The notes beneath the pieces are model-generated. The model was not told where the DNA came from. It ran no database searches and worked only from the letters and a program-made list of their open reading frames with translations. Position numbers and translations under genes: made by a program. A stretch of DNA of 64,000 nucleotides from assembly GCA_051655155.1 (NCBI GenBank), contig JBOFZL010000083.1, positions 1 through 64,000 on the forward strand. Direction: 5' to 3'. Below are positions 1 through 7,980 of the stretch, one piece after another. Every line of letters starts with the position of its first letter. Position 1 is the first letter of the stretch. This DNA comes from JBOFZL01 sp051655155. GTDB lineage: Bacteria > Bacillota > Clostridia > Peptostreptococcales > Filifactoraceae.

Positions 1-32
1 TCTTCATTTGTTATAATATCTAACTCGTTCAT
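1..32 (-). CDS. 5' end of a gene cut by the left edge
   Basis: Only the first codons are in the window. A good ribosome site (GAGGGAG on the minus strand, about 43-49) precedes an ATG at 32-30, and the reading MNELDIITNEE stays open to the edge. No function can be assigned. It is the next gene after the phage scaffold remnant on the same strand, so it could belong to the same decayed prophage block. Confidence 0.45.
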   Translation of the reverse strand, partial: MNELDIITNE

Positions 33-507
33 ATATATCTCCCTCATTTATTGATAGACCACTTAGCCATAAATTATTTACATTTCTAATTTCATTTCAC
101 ATATTCATCAGTGTCCCCACATAATCTTTAACTTAATATTCTATAACACTTTCATAGTTTCCGAAAATAGATGAAAACTCCTTTTGATTATACTTCAAAT
201 ATATCTGCTAAATCCTGTGACCTATCAGTTCTTTATCAAGAATTATCATAATCATACTAACAAGTCTGTCTACTTTAATTAAATCAATATTCTCCTTTAT
301 GTAATTGTTGCCACACTGTTGTCAATAACAATATGATACAATAAAAAAGCAAATAAATCAATTTACATACTAAATTGAGAAAATTTATGATTAAAATCCA
401 TGTTTAATATACAATTTGCCGGCAAATCTTTTCTAATCCCTTCCCCAATTTAGTTCTAAATTTGTTCCAGCATATAGCTGTATCGCTAGCCTCCCTACTA
501 CTTGTTT

Positions 508-646
508 CTAGTGTTCCTTCTCAACGATTAAATTATCATAATCAGACTTTGCTACATATTCTTTTAATTCTTCTTTACTTGCTATTTCCACTTTGGTTGG
601 CTGTTTCTTCATCAAGTCCTAACTTTATTAAATCTTCTTTTTTCAT
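508..646 (-). pseudogene. Phage scaffold (GP20-like) gene remnant, frameshifted
   Basis: An ATG at 646-644 follows a clear GGAGG site and reads MKKEDLIKLGLDEETAN, the kind of N-terminus seen in phage minor structural/scaffold protein GP20. The frame is lost near 591-600. In the next frame it resumes as KVEIASKEELKEYVAKSDYD and stops at 508. The total is about 45 codons, far shorter than an intact scaffold protein. The head-protein remnant upstream on the same strand (1070-1639) supports a phage head-gene origin. The family call rests on a short stretch and is inference. Confidence 0.4.
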
Positions 647-777
647 AGTTTAAACCTCCGTAAAATGTGTTTTAATATTTCCTTATACAAAAAAAGCCCC
701 TAATGGGACATGCATTTTAGTCTTAACCTAAGACCTGTCTTTAAAGCTCATGGGATAACCACCTCCTAGATATATCT

Positions 778-832
778 TCGGCAAATACCTGTCAAGATCA
801 TATCTTTTATTTCTATATCGGCAAAAGCCTGT
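778..832 (-). repeat. Pair of 15-bp direct repeats in a hairpin-rich leader
   Basis: TCGGCAAATACCTGT (778-792) recurs as TCGGCAAAAGCCTGT (818-832), with two mismatches and a 25-base gap. The copies lie in the roughly 240-base gap between a small CDS and the scaffold remnant. The same gap holds a GTCTTA-GGT-TAAGAC hairpin near 716-730, a small CCC-ATTA-GGG hairpin with a T run near 688-709, and an AGGAGG-preceded mini-ORF of seven codons near 723-750. Function is unknown; it may be a phage leader or protein-binding region. Confidence 0.35.
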
Positions 833-840
833 TATATATA

Positions 841-885
841 CCTTAAAAAAAGAGTATTTTAAAAGTACTCTTTTAAAAGAGTACT
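841..885 (-). terminator. Rho-independent terminator after the 58-aa gene
   Basis: Immediately after the stop codon at 886-888 the minus strand forms a perfect 22-base palindrome (864-885, arm AGTACTCTTTT). An alternative arm at 851-861 is followed by a run of seven T (rc of 845-851). Placement right after a stop codon supports termination of the upstream minus-strand unit. Confidence 0.7.
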
Positions 886-1062
886 TTAGTCAATATGGTA
901 TTTTTTCTTGAGTTCCAATAATTTCTCATTATATTCCATCTTAGCTTGCTTCCATGTTCTATCTTCAGTATCTAGCATAGAGATAGTTTCTCTTTTTGAT
1001 TCTTTTTCTAGTGCTTCCAACAGATTGTTTCTAATTATTTCAAACTCTTCTTCGAAAGTCAT
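886..1062 (-). CDS. Small charged hypothetical protein (58 aa)
   Basis: I do not recognise this protein. It starts at the ATG 1062-1060, which has AAAGGATG about 9 bases upstream. The longer frame to 1092 overlaps the preceding gene and lacks a ribosome site. The product (MTFEEEFEIIRNNLLEALEK...) is acidic then lysine-rich, probably mostly helical, with no membrane segment. It sits 7 bases after the stop of the phage minor-head-like remnant and is followed directly by a terminator, so it is the last gene of that small phage-derived unit. It is intact, unlike its neighbours. Confidence 0.55.
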   Translation of the reverse strand: MTFEEEFEIIRNNLLEALEKESKRETISMLDTEDRTWKQAKMEYNEKLLELKKKYHID

Positions 1063-1069
1063 TTTATAA

Positions 1070-1639
1070 TCATCCTTTCTTTTTGAAAACAAATTGTGGA
1101 TATTTATTTGAAATATTTTTCATTATTTCAAGTTGCTCATACTCTATAATCTTTTTCTTTTTTAAAGCATCTATCGCTACATCCCTCTGTGCCTTTTTAT
1201 AAATTAGTGCAGCTTGCAAGCTAGATATAGATTTATTTGATTTTAGGCTAACTCTTCCTAAATTGCTAATTACTTCTAATTCATCTAATTTATATTCAAA
1301 ATTTGACTTAAAATCTTCGACACTGAAACTATCCCCAAATAGTCCATACTCATCAGGATGATTGTGAATTACTTTTGCCCCTTTTAGATCTTTCACCAAA
1401 GTTATATCTACTGATGCAGTTCCACCTTTAATATAATAAGCCTCACCTTTTTTAGTTACCACCATATCATATTCTCTATCTGATTTAACATGAGCTTTTG
1501 CAAACTCTTTGAAAGTCGCTTCCACTTCTTTATCATCATTATAATCTAAAGTAAATATATTTTCAATGGTACTTTCTAAATAAAACTCACCTTTTCCAGA
1601 ACTTAAGTCTCTTGCCTTACGTCACTTCTCATAAGTCAT
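1070..1639 (-). pseudogene. Phage minor-head-like protein remnant with in-frame TGA
   Basis: The open part (1525-1070, 151 codons from a GTG with no ribosome site) contains KVIHNHPDEYG...FSVEDF. That JAB-like His-x-His-Pro signature occurs at the C-terminus of some phage minor head (SPP1 gp7-like) proteins. The same frame continues upstream as DLSSGKGEFYLES to a TGA at 1624-1622, then MTYEK back to an ATG at 1639. TGA stands where TGG (Trp) would give TYEKWRKARD, so a point mutation is likely. Another frame upstream to about 1735 (WYESIKIQSDGLFKNLSSS) looks like further coding sequence, implying an extra frameshift. Family assignment is tentative; the broken state is seen directly. Confidence 0.5.
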
Positions 1640-1764
1640 ATTTGTTCCCTTATCCTTGAACTAGACAAGTTTTTGAAAAGTCCGTCTGATTGAATTTTTA
1701 TTGATTCATACCAACCATTTTATATATTGCCTACACGCTTTCGTGCAGGATAAGTGTTATGCTT

Positions 1765-1920
1765 TTATTCATCTTCTGTCATCTCACTTTCTGCAAGACT
1801 GCTTAAAATGGAAAGTATCAATTCACTTTCCATAGATCCAGTATTGAGATTTTCCTTTTCAAAATTGATGTATACATTTAAATCAAACAGTTTTCTTACT
1901 AATACCAAACATTTTAAAAA
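1765..1920 (-). pseudogene. Serine recombinase (resolvase domain) fragment
   Basis: On the minus strand one frame reads CLVLVRKLFDLNVYINFEKE, then NLNTGSMESELILSILSSLA, then ESEMTEDE and a stop at 1765. This matches the conserved end of the catalytic domain of large serine recombinases (FEKENINT...GELLLTILSSLAQEES). There is an in-frame TAG at about 1927, no start, and no C-terminal domain, so this is a dead scrap. It is a different protein from the intact recombinase at 5551-7239 and may mark an older mobile element in this flank. Confidence 0.65.
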
Positions 1921-2214
1921 ACTAGCAATCTACAAGCACGGTTGGATGTCCCTATAACAATTCCCCGATGGAGTTCTTTTATGCCGAACTTAAAAAGAGC
2001 ATCTTAATCGCTACAACATTAAGGATATTAATCATCATAAAAGACCTTGCAGTTCTTTAGAAAATCTACCGCCTAATGCAATTTACTCATCTATTTATAT
2101 AATAATTAATAAATACGTAGAAGTTTAAACTAAAGTGTAATATTATGCAGTAACCAGTTGATTTTGTTTTAATAACTACTATACCTAAAAAACAATTAGT
2201 AAATAGAAAATAGT

Positions 2215-2412
2215 ATTCACAAAATCAAAATGGAGTACTACAAAAAATATTAGTTACTATTATTGCAGAAATATGCTGTACCTTTCTTTTAGAATTTTCA
2301 TAAAATATCCTCGAATGAGTACCTCCTCAGCAATTGGTGCTGTTACACACACTTGCAAAAAAGCTGCAATAGGATTAGAAAATATTTTTTCCAGTAAATT
2401 TGTTGAATCATT
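2215..2412 (-). pseudogene. CPBP-family membrane protease remnant
   Basis: The minus strand from 2412 reads STNLLEKIFSNPIAAFLQVC, then VTAPIAEEVLIRGYFMKILKE, the EExxxRG motif of CPBP (Abi/CAAX-like) intramembrane proteases. After ERYSIF the frame breaks twice (SAIIVTNIF in one frame, FVVLHF in another), where the family has its second catalytic region. A TAA just upstream of 2412 removes the N-terminal membrane helices. CPBP proteins act in prenyl-protein processing or bacteriocin self-immunity; this copy cannot function. Confidence 0.6.
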
Positions 2413-2614
2413 AATTTAATATGAAAAATTATTCAAAATAATTGTAAATAAAGTCCAATTTATACGCACAACTAAAAGAATACAAAAAAATCACCCAATC
2501 TACATTGAATATAAATTGAGTGAATATTCATTTGGTAAATTCCTACAGTATTTGTTTTGAGGTAATTAATAAACCTGTATTAATATAGTTTGTTTTGAAC
2601 TACGAAGAGTTTGC

Positions 2615-2947
2615 TCATAATCTGTATTTTGCAAAGGCTTTTTCTGTATCGAAATGAACATCCTGAAAAAACAGAATGATCCAAACAATAAATGCCACTA
2701 TAGCAGTATACTGTGAAATAAAATAACATAGTACAGCTCCAATTAGGAATACTACACTCCAAAGAAACAAAGAATTTCTCATATCTTGGCTAATTTTCTT
2801 CTGATTGTATTTTTCTCTTTCTTTTTTAGATAAGGAGTTAAATCCACTAATCAAAATAGCTCCCTTTTCTTTTAGTAAAGCAAAAATGCTTGCAACTATT
2901 AAAAAGAATCCACCCATAATAAGGCATGAAATTAAACCGATGTTCAT
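2615..2947 (-). CDS. DUF3784-type small membrane protein
   Basis: The protein has 110 residues with one helix at the N-terminus (MNIGLISCLIMGGFFLIVAS) and two more in the C-terminal half (FLWSVVFLIGAVLCYFIS, AIVAFIVWIILFF). The middle segment GAILISGFNSLSKKEREKYN matches the 'liagyNtmskeEkekYd' signature of the DUF3784 family. The ATG at 2947 is chosen because AGGAGG (2956-2961) is 8 bases away; the GTG at 2956 overlaps that site and cannot be used. Function of the family is unknown. It is one of the few intact genes in this flank. Confidence 0.75.
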   Translation of the reverse strand: MNIGLISCLIMGGFFLIVASIFALLKEKGAILISGFNSLSKKEREKYNQKKISQDMRNSLFLWSVVFLIGAVLCYFISQYTAIVAFIVWIILFFQDVHFDTEKAFAKYRL

Positions 2948-3059
2948 AAATGACACCTCCTACAATATAAATAATCTCCAAAACTCTAGCCAAAACATTT
3001 TCTTCAAGATTAGTTATTTGGTCTAAAGTTATTTTATCATCTTCTATCAAATAATACTA

Positions 3060-3215
3060 TTAAATCATCTCAAAGTGCTCCAAAGCCTCTTGAATTGCCT
3101 TTTCCTTCTCTTCTGGACAATTCGGTTGCTTCGCATCCTCTAATTTCGCCAAATTATAATTCTCCCTAACCTCTAATCCACATTGCCTTTTTATCTGTGA
3201 TATATAATGAAACAA
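3060..3215 (-). pseudogene. C-terminal fragment of a small hypothetical protein
   Basis: An open stretch ending at a TAA (3062-3060) reads HYISQIKRQCGLEVRENYNL, then AKLEDAKQPNCPEEKEKAIQ, then EALEHFEMI. It looks like real protein, with a Cys-Pro-Glu-Glu-Lys segment and a helical end. It has no start codon with a ribosome site, and an in-frame TAG sits at 3218-3216. I read it as the tail of a truncated gene of unknown function. The minus-strand frame just after it (to about 2960) also looks weakly protein-like but overlaps the DUF3784 gene. Confidence 0.35.
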
Positions 3216-3270
3216 CTACTCACTAAGTACGTCTCAGATACCCTGTCAGTATGTAGAAACATATCTAGGA

Positions 3271-3307
3271 ACCTTTTAACGATATATAGAGGCTATCGTT
3301 AAAAGGT
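3271..3307. repeat. 14-bp inverted repeat ACCTTTTAACGATA
   Basis: ACCTTTTAACGATA (3271-3284) is mirrored by TATCGTTAAAAGGT (3294-3307) around a 9-base loop. The same 14 bases recur at 5503-5516 inside the dyad beyond the recombinase gene. The right arm plus flank shares 17 bases (GATACCTTTTAACGATA, in inverse orientation) with that copy. There is no strong T run here. It may be a recombination or protein-binding site. Confidence 0.5.
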
Positions 3308-3385
3308 ATCATACAGATAATTGGGATTTGATTATTACATTTAAATATGAGACTTAAAATATTTCTCTTGAAATTTAACAACTTC

Positions 3386-3657
3386 TTAAATTTCTTCTAT
3401 TATAAATTTTATCCCTATTGGAGCATCAACCCATTTTTCTTCTAGACAATCGTTCCTTTTGATAACAGCAATTAATTCTCCTTCATATTCACCTACTGCT
3501 TTATCAACCCTAAGTATATACACGTCTTGTTCTTCTCCATCAGGAGCGATTATTCCTTCAGCATAACCTAATTGATTGGATAAATATGTTCTGGATAATC
3601 AGGGTGCGAACTCCCAAGTGGACGATCCACTTTAACTTTTACGATTTTGCCAATCAT
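3386..3657 (-). pseudogene. Inorganic-pyrophosphatase-like gene with one-base deletion
   Basis: A G-rich ribosome site precedes the ATG at 3657. The frame reads MIGKIVKVKVDRPLGSSHPD then YPEHIYPIN and hits TAG. One base is missing near 3569-3574; the next frame continues LGYAEGIIAPDGEEQDVYIL to EEKWVDAPIGIKFIIEEI and stops at 3386. The joined product of about 90 residues resembles a short protein family related to bacterial inorganic pyrophosphatases. Everything but the single frameshift looks intact, so recent decay or a sequencing error are both possible. Confidence 0.6.
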
Positions 3658-3755
3658 ATTCTCCCCCCCCATTCTATTTTACACGAAGTTCTCTAATAAG
3701 TTTTATCTTTTTAGACTGTTGCACTTAATATTACAATCTATCTTATAAAAAATTA

Positions 3756-3784
3756 TTGACAGTGAATATATCATATGATATATT
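3756..3784 (+). promoter_or_regulatory. Promoter of the MarR operon with overlapping operator
   Basis: TTGACA (3756-3761), a 17-base spacer and TATATT (3779-3784) form a near-consensus promoter. A perfect 20-base palindrome (arm AATATATCAT, 3765-3784) fills the end of the spacer and the -10 element. This is the layout expected if the MarR protein encoded just downstream represses its own operon. The promoter also rules out translation from the upstream ATG at 3775, which lies inside the palindrome. Confidence 0.75.
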
Positions 3785-3822
3785 TAAACAAAAAGGTAAT
3801 ATATTACGTAAATGAGGTTGAA

Positions 3823-4293
3823 ATGGATTATAACAATGAAATAAAAAATGCAAGGGTGGATTTTAAAAGAGTTGAGCCAAGTTTTTTTCTAATAGGTTTG
3901 CTTTCTATATTTGAAAATAAATATCAGGCTAAGGCAGATAAGTATTTTCAGGATATTACATGGAAGCAATTTTTTACGATTATATGTATTAGACTTTTTA
4001 AAAATAATCCATCACTTATGGAATTAGCTCAAATTATGGAAACATCACATCAAAATACAAAACAATTAATAAATAAATTACATAAAATAGGTTATGTAGA
4101 AATTATAGTTGATGAAGAAGATAAGAGAAAGCAAAGGGTGATAATTACTGATAAATGTAATGATTTTTGTAAAATTTATGAAGATGAATCTTTTCGTATT
4201 ATGGAAACTCTCTTTCAAGGAATAGAAAAAGAAAATGTTTTAACTACAATAGAAACAATTTTACAAATGGAAAGGAATCTAGAAAAAATATGA
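3823..4293 (+). CDS. MarR-family transcriptional regulator
   Basis: This is a 156-residue winged-helix regulator. The recognition region (SLMELAQIMETSHQNTKQLI followed by NKLHKIGYVEIIVDEEDKRK) has the MarR helix-turn-helix and the wing DEEDKRKQRV. The ATG at 3823 is preceded by GAGG; the longer frame from 3775 starts before the transcript. It overlaps the flavodoxin gene by four bases (ATGA), so the three-gene unit 3823-5179 was one operon. It probably represses itself through the palindrome at 3765-3784. The ligand is unknown; a link to flavin/redox chemistry is inferred from its partners. Confidence 0.85.
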   Translation: MDYNNEIKNARVDFKRVEPSFFLIGLLSIFENKYQAKADKYFQDITWKQFFTIICIRLFKNNPSLMELAQIMETSHQNTKQLINKLHKIGYVEIIVDEEDKRKQRVIITDKCNDFCKIYEDESFRIMETLFQGIEKENVLTTIETILQMERNLEKI

Positions 4294-4812
4294 AGTCAAT
4301 AGTAATTTATAGCTCACAGACAGGATTTACAGAAAAATATGCAAAGTGTCTTGCCGATAGGCTTGCTGGTCAAGCTATGGATATAAAAGAAGCTAAAAAA
4401 AAAGAAGATTCTTTTTTTGAATCTTTTGATGCTTTAGTCTACGGTGGGGTGGGCTATGGCAGGAAAAATAAACAAGTCAGAATGGTTTACAGATAGAATT
4501 CTTAACTGGAAGAATAAAAAAATAGCTTTATTTATGGTAGGAGCTAGTCCAGAAGAAAATATGGAAGAAATTCGGTTGTCTTTAGATAAAATTTTAAATC
4601 CAGAACAAAAAAAATATGCTAAAGTTTTTTATTGCCAAGGTGGATTAAATTATGAGAAAATGAATCTTTTTTATAAGTTTATAATGAAAGCTTTTGCAAA
4701 AAATGTGAAAAAGAAAGACGCCTATGCAAGTGAAATGCTTTCGAAATCATATGATATATCTGATTTTAAATTTTTAGATCCGATAATCAGCTCTTTAGAG
4801 GATGACAAATGA
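4290..4812 (+). pseudogene. Flavodoxin-domain protein, frameshifted in a G run
   Basis: The start MKSIVIYSSQTGFTEKYAKC is a flavodoxin phosphate-binding loop (SSQTGFTEK). At the GGGG run 4446-4449 one extra G turns YGGWAMAGKINKSEW into a dead frame stopping at 4496. The remainder (WFTDRILNWKNKKIALFMVG and onward) stays open in the next frame to 4812. The restored protein is about 173 residues, normal for this family. Four-base overlaps with MarR upstream and the FMN-binding gene downstream show operon structure. The homopolymer makes phase variation or a read error as plausible as true inactivation. Confidence 0.8.
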
Positions 4813-5179
4813 AAAAAATTTTCTTACCAATATTAGCTTTATTACTTATTTTTTCTTTTTTTGTTGTTTTTAAAGTATATAAAGAATACAGCCAGCTGGA
4901 AAAAATGGATAAATCTCCAGTAAATCTTTCACTAGTGAAAGATGGTAATTATAGAGGACAGAGTAATACAGATTTGGTAAAAGTAGAACTTGAATTATCT
5001 GTAAAAAATAGTAAAATCAGTGACATAGTAATATTAAACCATGAATGTGGTAAAGGCAAAAAAGCTGAAAAAATATTAAATAAAATAATAGTCTAGAAGT
5101 GGATTCTATTTCTGGAGCAATGGTCTCTAGTCAAGTAATAAAGGATGCCATTAGAAATGCATTACGAAAAGGTTTATAA
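4809..5179 (+). pseudogene. FMN-binding domain lipoprotein/membrane protein, frameshifted
   Basis: The N-terminus (MKKIFLPILALLLIFSFFVV) is a membrane anchor or signal segment. It is followed by DGNYRGQSNTDLVKVELELS, typical of the FMN_bind domain. The frame ends at 5096 in KIIV. A one-base deletion there hides EVDSISGAMVSSQVIKDAIR to 5179, which is the flavin-attachment region (family SGATxSS; here Met replaces the Thr). The family carries covalent FMN in electron-transfer systems, which fits a flavodoxin partner. As it stands the attachment motif is out of frame. Confidence 0.75.
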
Positions 5180-5225
5180 ATTTAATTGTCAAAAACTATG
5201 ATGATAATTAAATTATTAATTATAT

Positions 5226-5261
5226 GACAGTATCATAAAATTTATGATACTGTCGATTTTT
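5226..5261 (+). terminator. Strong terminator of the MarR-flavodoxin operon
   Basis: A 14-base perfect stem (GACAGTATCATAAA, 5226-5239; complement 5241-5254) is followed by GATTTTT. It lies 46 bases after the last stop of the operon. Confidence 0.85.
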
Positions 5262-5403
5262 GATATACGTTAAATTAGTCTCTATAATATTTAGCATTGA
5301 TGTTAAAAAACACAGAGACGGGTATATTGTTTTTGCAATATAATGTTCACACACAATCTATTTACTCAGCTTCCATATCTTTTCATTTTTAATTAGGTGC
5401 AAG

Positions 5404-5582
5404 TGGGTGCATTTTTTTGACATCCATCCTGAGTGTCACCACTACCCACCACGCAAACCTCTACTGAATAATGAAAACTAAGGCTTACTCCAAGCTACCG
5501 ATACCTTTTAACGATAACCTTAGAATAAGCCTTTAATATCAATGCTTTATTTAATTAATGGGTGCAACTCTTGACATCAATG
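5404..5582. repeat. Imperfect direct repeat at the end of the recombinase gene
   Basis: The 24 bases at 5404-5427 (TGGGTGCATTTTTTTGACAT...) recur with about five differences at 5559-5582 (TGGGTGCAACTCTTGACATC...). The second copy encodes the last residues of the recombinase. The outer copy may be a relic of a related recombinase tail or part of the ICE attachment site. No flanking gene is present in 5262-5550 other than the dyad at 5480-5533. Confidence 0.4.
5480..5533 (-). terminator. Long imperfect dyad after the recombinase gene
   Basis: AAGGCTTACTC... (from 5480) pairs imperfectly with ...GAATAAGCCTT (to 5533), giving arms of about 24 bases centred near 5507. On the minus strand it follows the recombinase stop and is trailed by TTTT, so it can act as a terminator. 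Its centre contains ACCTTTTAACGATA, the 14-mer also found at 3271-3307. A double role as terminator and recombination site is possible. Confidence 0.5.
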
Positions 5583-7239
5583 CAACACACTCCACATGCT
5601 TATCATTGTCCAAACCTATACTTATATCCTTTTCAATAATAGGAAGCTTGAAAGTGATTGACTTTAACCACTGCCCATTAGGCTTTTTATCTTCGTAAAT
5701 TTGAATTTCTGATATTAAAGCTTCTATTAACTGCCTACGCTCTACATCATTCATAACCTTGTAGAGTTTATCAAAATAAATCAAAACCTTATATATATTA
5801 TCTCCAGTAAGCTTTTCTGCTTCAATGGTTTCTATTTTAGCTTTTGCATCAATTAAAAAAGATTCTAATTCTTCAATTTTATCATACATACTATAAAGTC
5901 GAGTATCTAAATCTACTTTTCTTCGCTTATAATGCTTATCATCAACATCTAAATTGTCTATTTCTTCTATCAGCTTAAATTTTGTAGAATGATTTTTTCT
6001 CAGCTCTTTCTGATAATTATCTATTTCCTTTTCAATCGCTGATGTATCAACTTTCATGTTAATCTTCTTTTGCATCATTGAAGCAAATTTGGGGTTACTT
6101 ACTAACTTCACTATTACTTCAGCTACTGCATCATCCAATAATTCTTCTCGAATTTGCTTGCGATAATCGCACTTATTTCCACGATTCATATTCCTATGCT
6201 TGCAGCCATAATAATAAAAATCTTTGTATTTGCTTCCATCTTTTTTATATTTAATACACTTGTTCCCAAACATTCCTGTTCCACAGATTGGACATTTCAC
6301 TATCCCTGTAAGTAAATGTGTGCGAACACCTTTCCCCTTATTGCTATGTTCGTATTTTTTTGCTTGTGCTTTTAATTTCACTTGTGCCGCTTGCCACAAT
6401 TCATCTGACACAATAGGCACATGTATTCCATCTGACACCAAATAATCGTCCTGTTCTACCTGACGATATTCATTTCTTGTTCCATGTACTTTTTCTAAAG
6501 TTCTTCTGCCAAAAGCAATCTTCCCATTATACACTGGGTTTTTTAAAATCTTTCTTATCAATCCCGCATCAAATAATGGATTTTTACCATTTTGTCTTGC
6601 TATCTTTCTTATACCATGATTTTCTAAGTATTTTGAAAGACCATTTGCTCCAATCGTTGTATTAACATACTGATCAAAAATAGTTCGTATTGCAATTGCT
6701 TCTTCTTCATTAATGAACAGTTTCCCATCAACAAGCTGATAACCGTATGGAGCAAATCCTCCATTCCACTTTCCCTCTCTTGCTTTTTGTATGCGACCTT
6801 CCATGGTCTGGACACGAATATTTTCTCTTTCAATTTCTGCTACTGCTGAAAGAACAGAAATCATTAATTTACCTGCGTCTTTGGATGAATCAATACCATC
6901 TTCAACACAAATAAGATTTACTCCAAAATCCTGCATTATTTGAAGTGTAGAAAGTACATCAGCAGCATTCCTTGCAAACCTTGATAACTTAAACACAAGA
7001 ACAAAAGATACTCCATCCTTTCCGGATTTTATATCTTCCATCATATGAGTAAATTCTATTCTTCCCTCAACAGATTTTCCTGATTTTCCTGCATCTTCAT
7101 ATTCACCAACAATATCATAGTCATTATAAAGTGCAAAGGCTTTCATTCTTGATTTTTGTGCTTCTAAAGAATAACCATCTATCTGTACCGATGTTGATAC
7201 TCTTGTGTAGATGTATACTTTTATCTTTTCATTTGACAT
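5551..7239 (-). CDS. Large serine recombinase (ICE integrase/excisionase)
   Basis: The protein has 562 residues, usual for this family. The catalytic domain starts YIYTRVSTSVQIDGYSLEAQ with nucleophile Ser15, followed by the resolvase core (FKLSRFARNAADVLSTLQIM, SVLSAVAEIERENIRVQTMEG). Next come the recombinase domain (KILKNPVYNGKIAFGRRTLE) and a zinc ribbon (CPICGTGMFGNKC...YGCKHRN...CDYRK). A long coiled coil lies in the C-terminal part (about 390-470). It should cut at a dinucleotide in the att sites and integrate or excise the ICE without host factors. It has its own strong promoter at 7312-7340 and a GAGG ribosome site before the ATG. It is complete. Confidence 0.95.
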   Translation of the reverse strand: MSNEKIKVYIYTRVSTSVQIDGYSLEAQKSRMKAFALYNDYDIVGEYEDAGKSGKSVEGRIEFTHMMEDIKSGKDGVSFVLVFKLSRFARNAADVLSTLQIMQDFGVNLICVEDGIDSSKDAGKLMISVLSAVAEIERENIRVQTMEGRIQKAREGKWNGGFAPYGYQLVDGKLFINEEEAIAIRTIFDQYVNTTIGANGLSKYLENHGIRKIARQNGKNPLFDAGLIRKILKNPVYNGKIAFGRRTLEKVHGTRNEYRQVEQDDYLVSDGIHVPIVSDELWQAAQVKLKAQAKKYEHSNKGKGVRTHLLTGIVKCPICGTGMFGNKCIKYKKDGSKYKDFYYYGCKHRNMNRGNKCDYRKQIREELLDDAVAEVIVKLVSNPKFASMMQKKINMKVDTSAIEKEIDNYQKELRKNHSTKFKLIEEIDNLDVDDKHYKRRKVDLDTRLYSMYDKIEELESFLIDAKAKIETIEAEKLTGDNIYKVLIYFDKLYKVMNDVERRQLIEALISEIQIYEDKKPNGQWLKSITFKLPIIEKDISIGLDNDKHVECVALMSRVAPIN

Positions 7240-7311
7240 AGCATTAACCTCAAAATTTATTTTCTATATTTTTACTTCCACCCAATTAGTTTGGATATAT
7301 ATTTCAAGATT

Positions 7312-7340
7312 ATTATATCACTTTTATTAATTGTTCTCAA
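7312..7340 (-). promoter_or_regulatory. Promoter of the serine recombinase gene
   Basis: On the minus strand TTGAGA (7340-7335), 17 bases, then TATAAT (7317-7312) lie about 70 bases before the recombinase start. The -35 box overlaps the stop codon of the small ORF at 7337-7492. Confidence 0.75.
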
Positions 7341-7492
7341 TCTATTTTTTTTGCCATGTCAAAGCTATTTTTATCTTCCTTATCATTTGCTGGCGTTGAA
7401 TTTGGCAGATTATCTAAATCTAAAACACCAGCATACTTTGTAATTAAATTTGCAATTAAATCGGCCAATCCATTCCAGTCATTATCCACCAA
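7337..7492 (-). CDS. Small ICE-associated protein, probably 5'-truncated
   Basis: A 51-residue frame from TTG at 7492, with AAAGGAG five bases upstream, reads LVDNDWNGLADLIANLITKY to DMAKKID. The protein-like frame continues upstream of this start (EEKLYFEYRKLSKKGAV) to a TAA near 7543, which suggests the true N-terminus was lost. I recall short genes of this kind next to serine recombinases in clostridial elements but cannot name the family. No function is assigned. Confidence 0.4.
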   Translation of the reverse strand: MVDNDWNGLADLIANLITKYAGVLDLDNLPNSTPANDKEDKNSFDMAKKID

Positions 7493-7543
7493 TACCGCTC
7501 CTTTCTTGCTAAGTTTTCTATACTCAAAATATAATTTTTCCTC

Positions 7544-7907
7544 TAATTAAGTTTAATGACATTGGTAGGTGCATTGGCTATGCTACATGAGAATCTAACC
7601 CCCGCCTCTTTTCCAGATGAGCCGGCTCACACTATTGAAGTATCATTATCACTACCTATTGTCACTGGAAATGGATTGCCACACCCATTCTTTATGTTTC
7701 CCTATTTATCGCTCTCTTTCTTTTATCCTTTGCACATAGCAAGTATCCGTTTAAACCGACTGTAAAGTCAGCAGAAAGGTCAAGGCGTAGGTCATAACCC
7801 TAAATAAGTAGATAAAGTCCTACTTTGGTCTATTCAGTTTTCAAGGTGCAAATATTTGAGAGGTTTTTCCTATCACTCCTATTCCAATTAGCAAAATATG
7901 TCTTAGT
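7544..7907. other. Non-coding gap of about 360 bases
   Basis: I see no gene here. The plus-strand frame at 7556-7765 has no ribosome site and no family resemblance. The minus strand contains CCTTGAAAACTGAATAGACC (around 7842-7861), a type of sequence often found in Firmicute leader or spacer RNAs. Whether it belongs to a leader transcript is unknown. Confidence 0.4.
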
Positions 7908-7967
7908 CAATAAAAATACAGGAGGTTAAACTCCCCTCACTTTATATAAGGAAAATTTAACCCCCTT
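7908..7967 (-). terminator. Terminator of the sigma-factor transcript
   Basis: On the minus strand AAGGGGGTTAAA (7967-7956) pairs with TTTAACCTCCT (7930-7920) and is followed by GTATTTTTATT. It begins 13 bases after the sigma-factor stop. Confidence 0.65.
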
Positions 7968-7980
7968 GGTTACCAAAACA

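Noticed and set aside
3775..3822. Longer start for the MarR gene at 3775
   Set aside because: The ATG lies inside the operator palindrome, just before the -10 box and upstream of the expected transcript start; the ATG at 3823 has a ribosome site.
7556..7765. Plus-strand 69-codon frame as a gene
   Set aside because: No ribosome site, no family resemblance, proline-rich odd composition; nothing on either strand supports coding.
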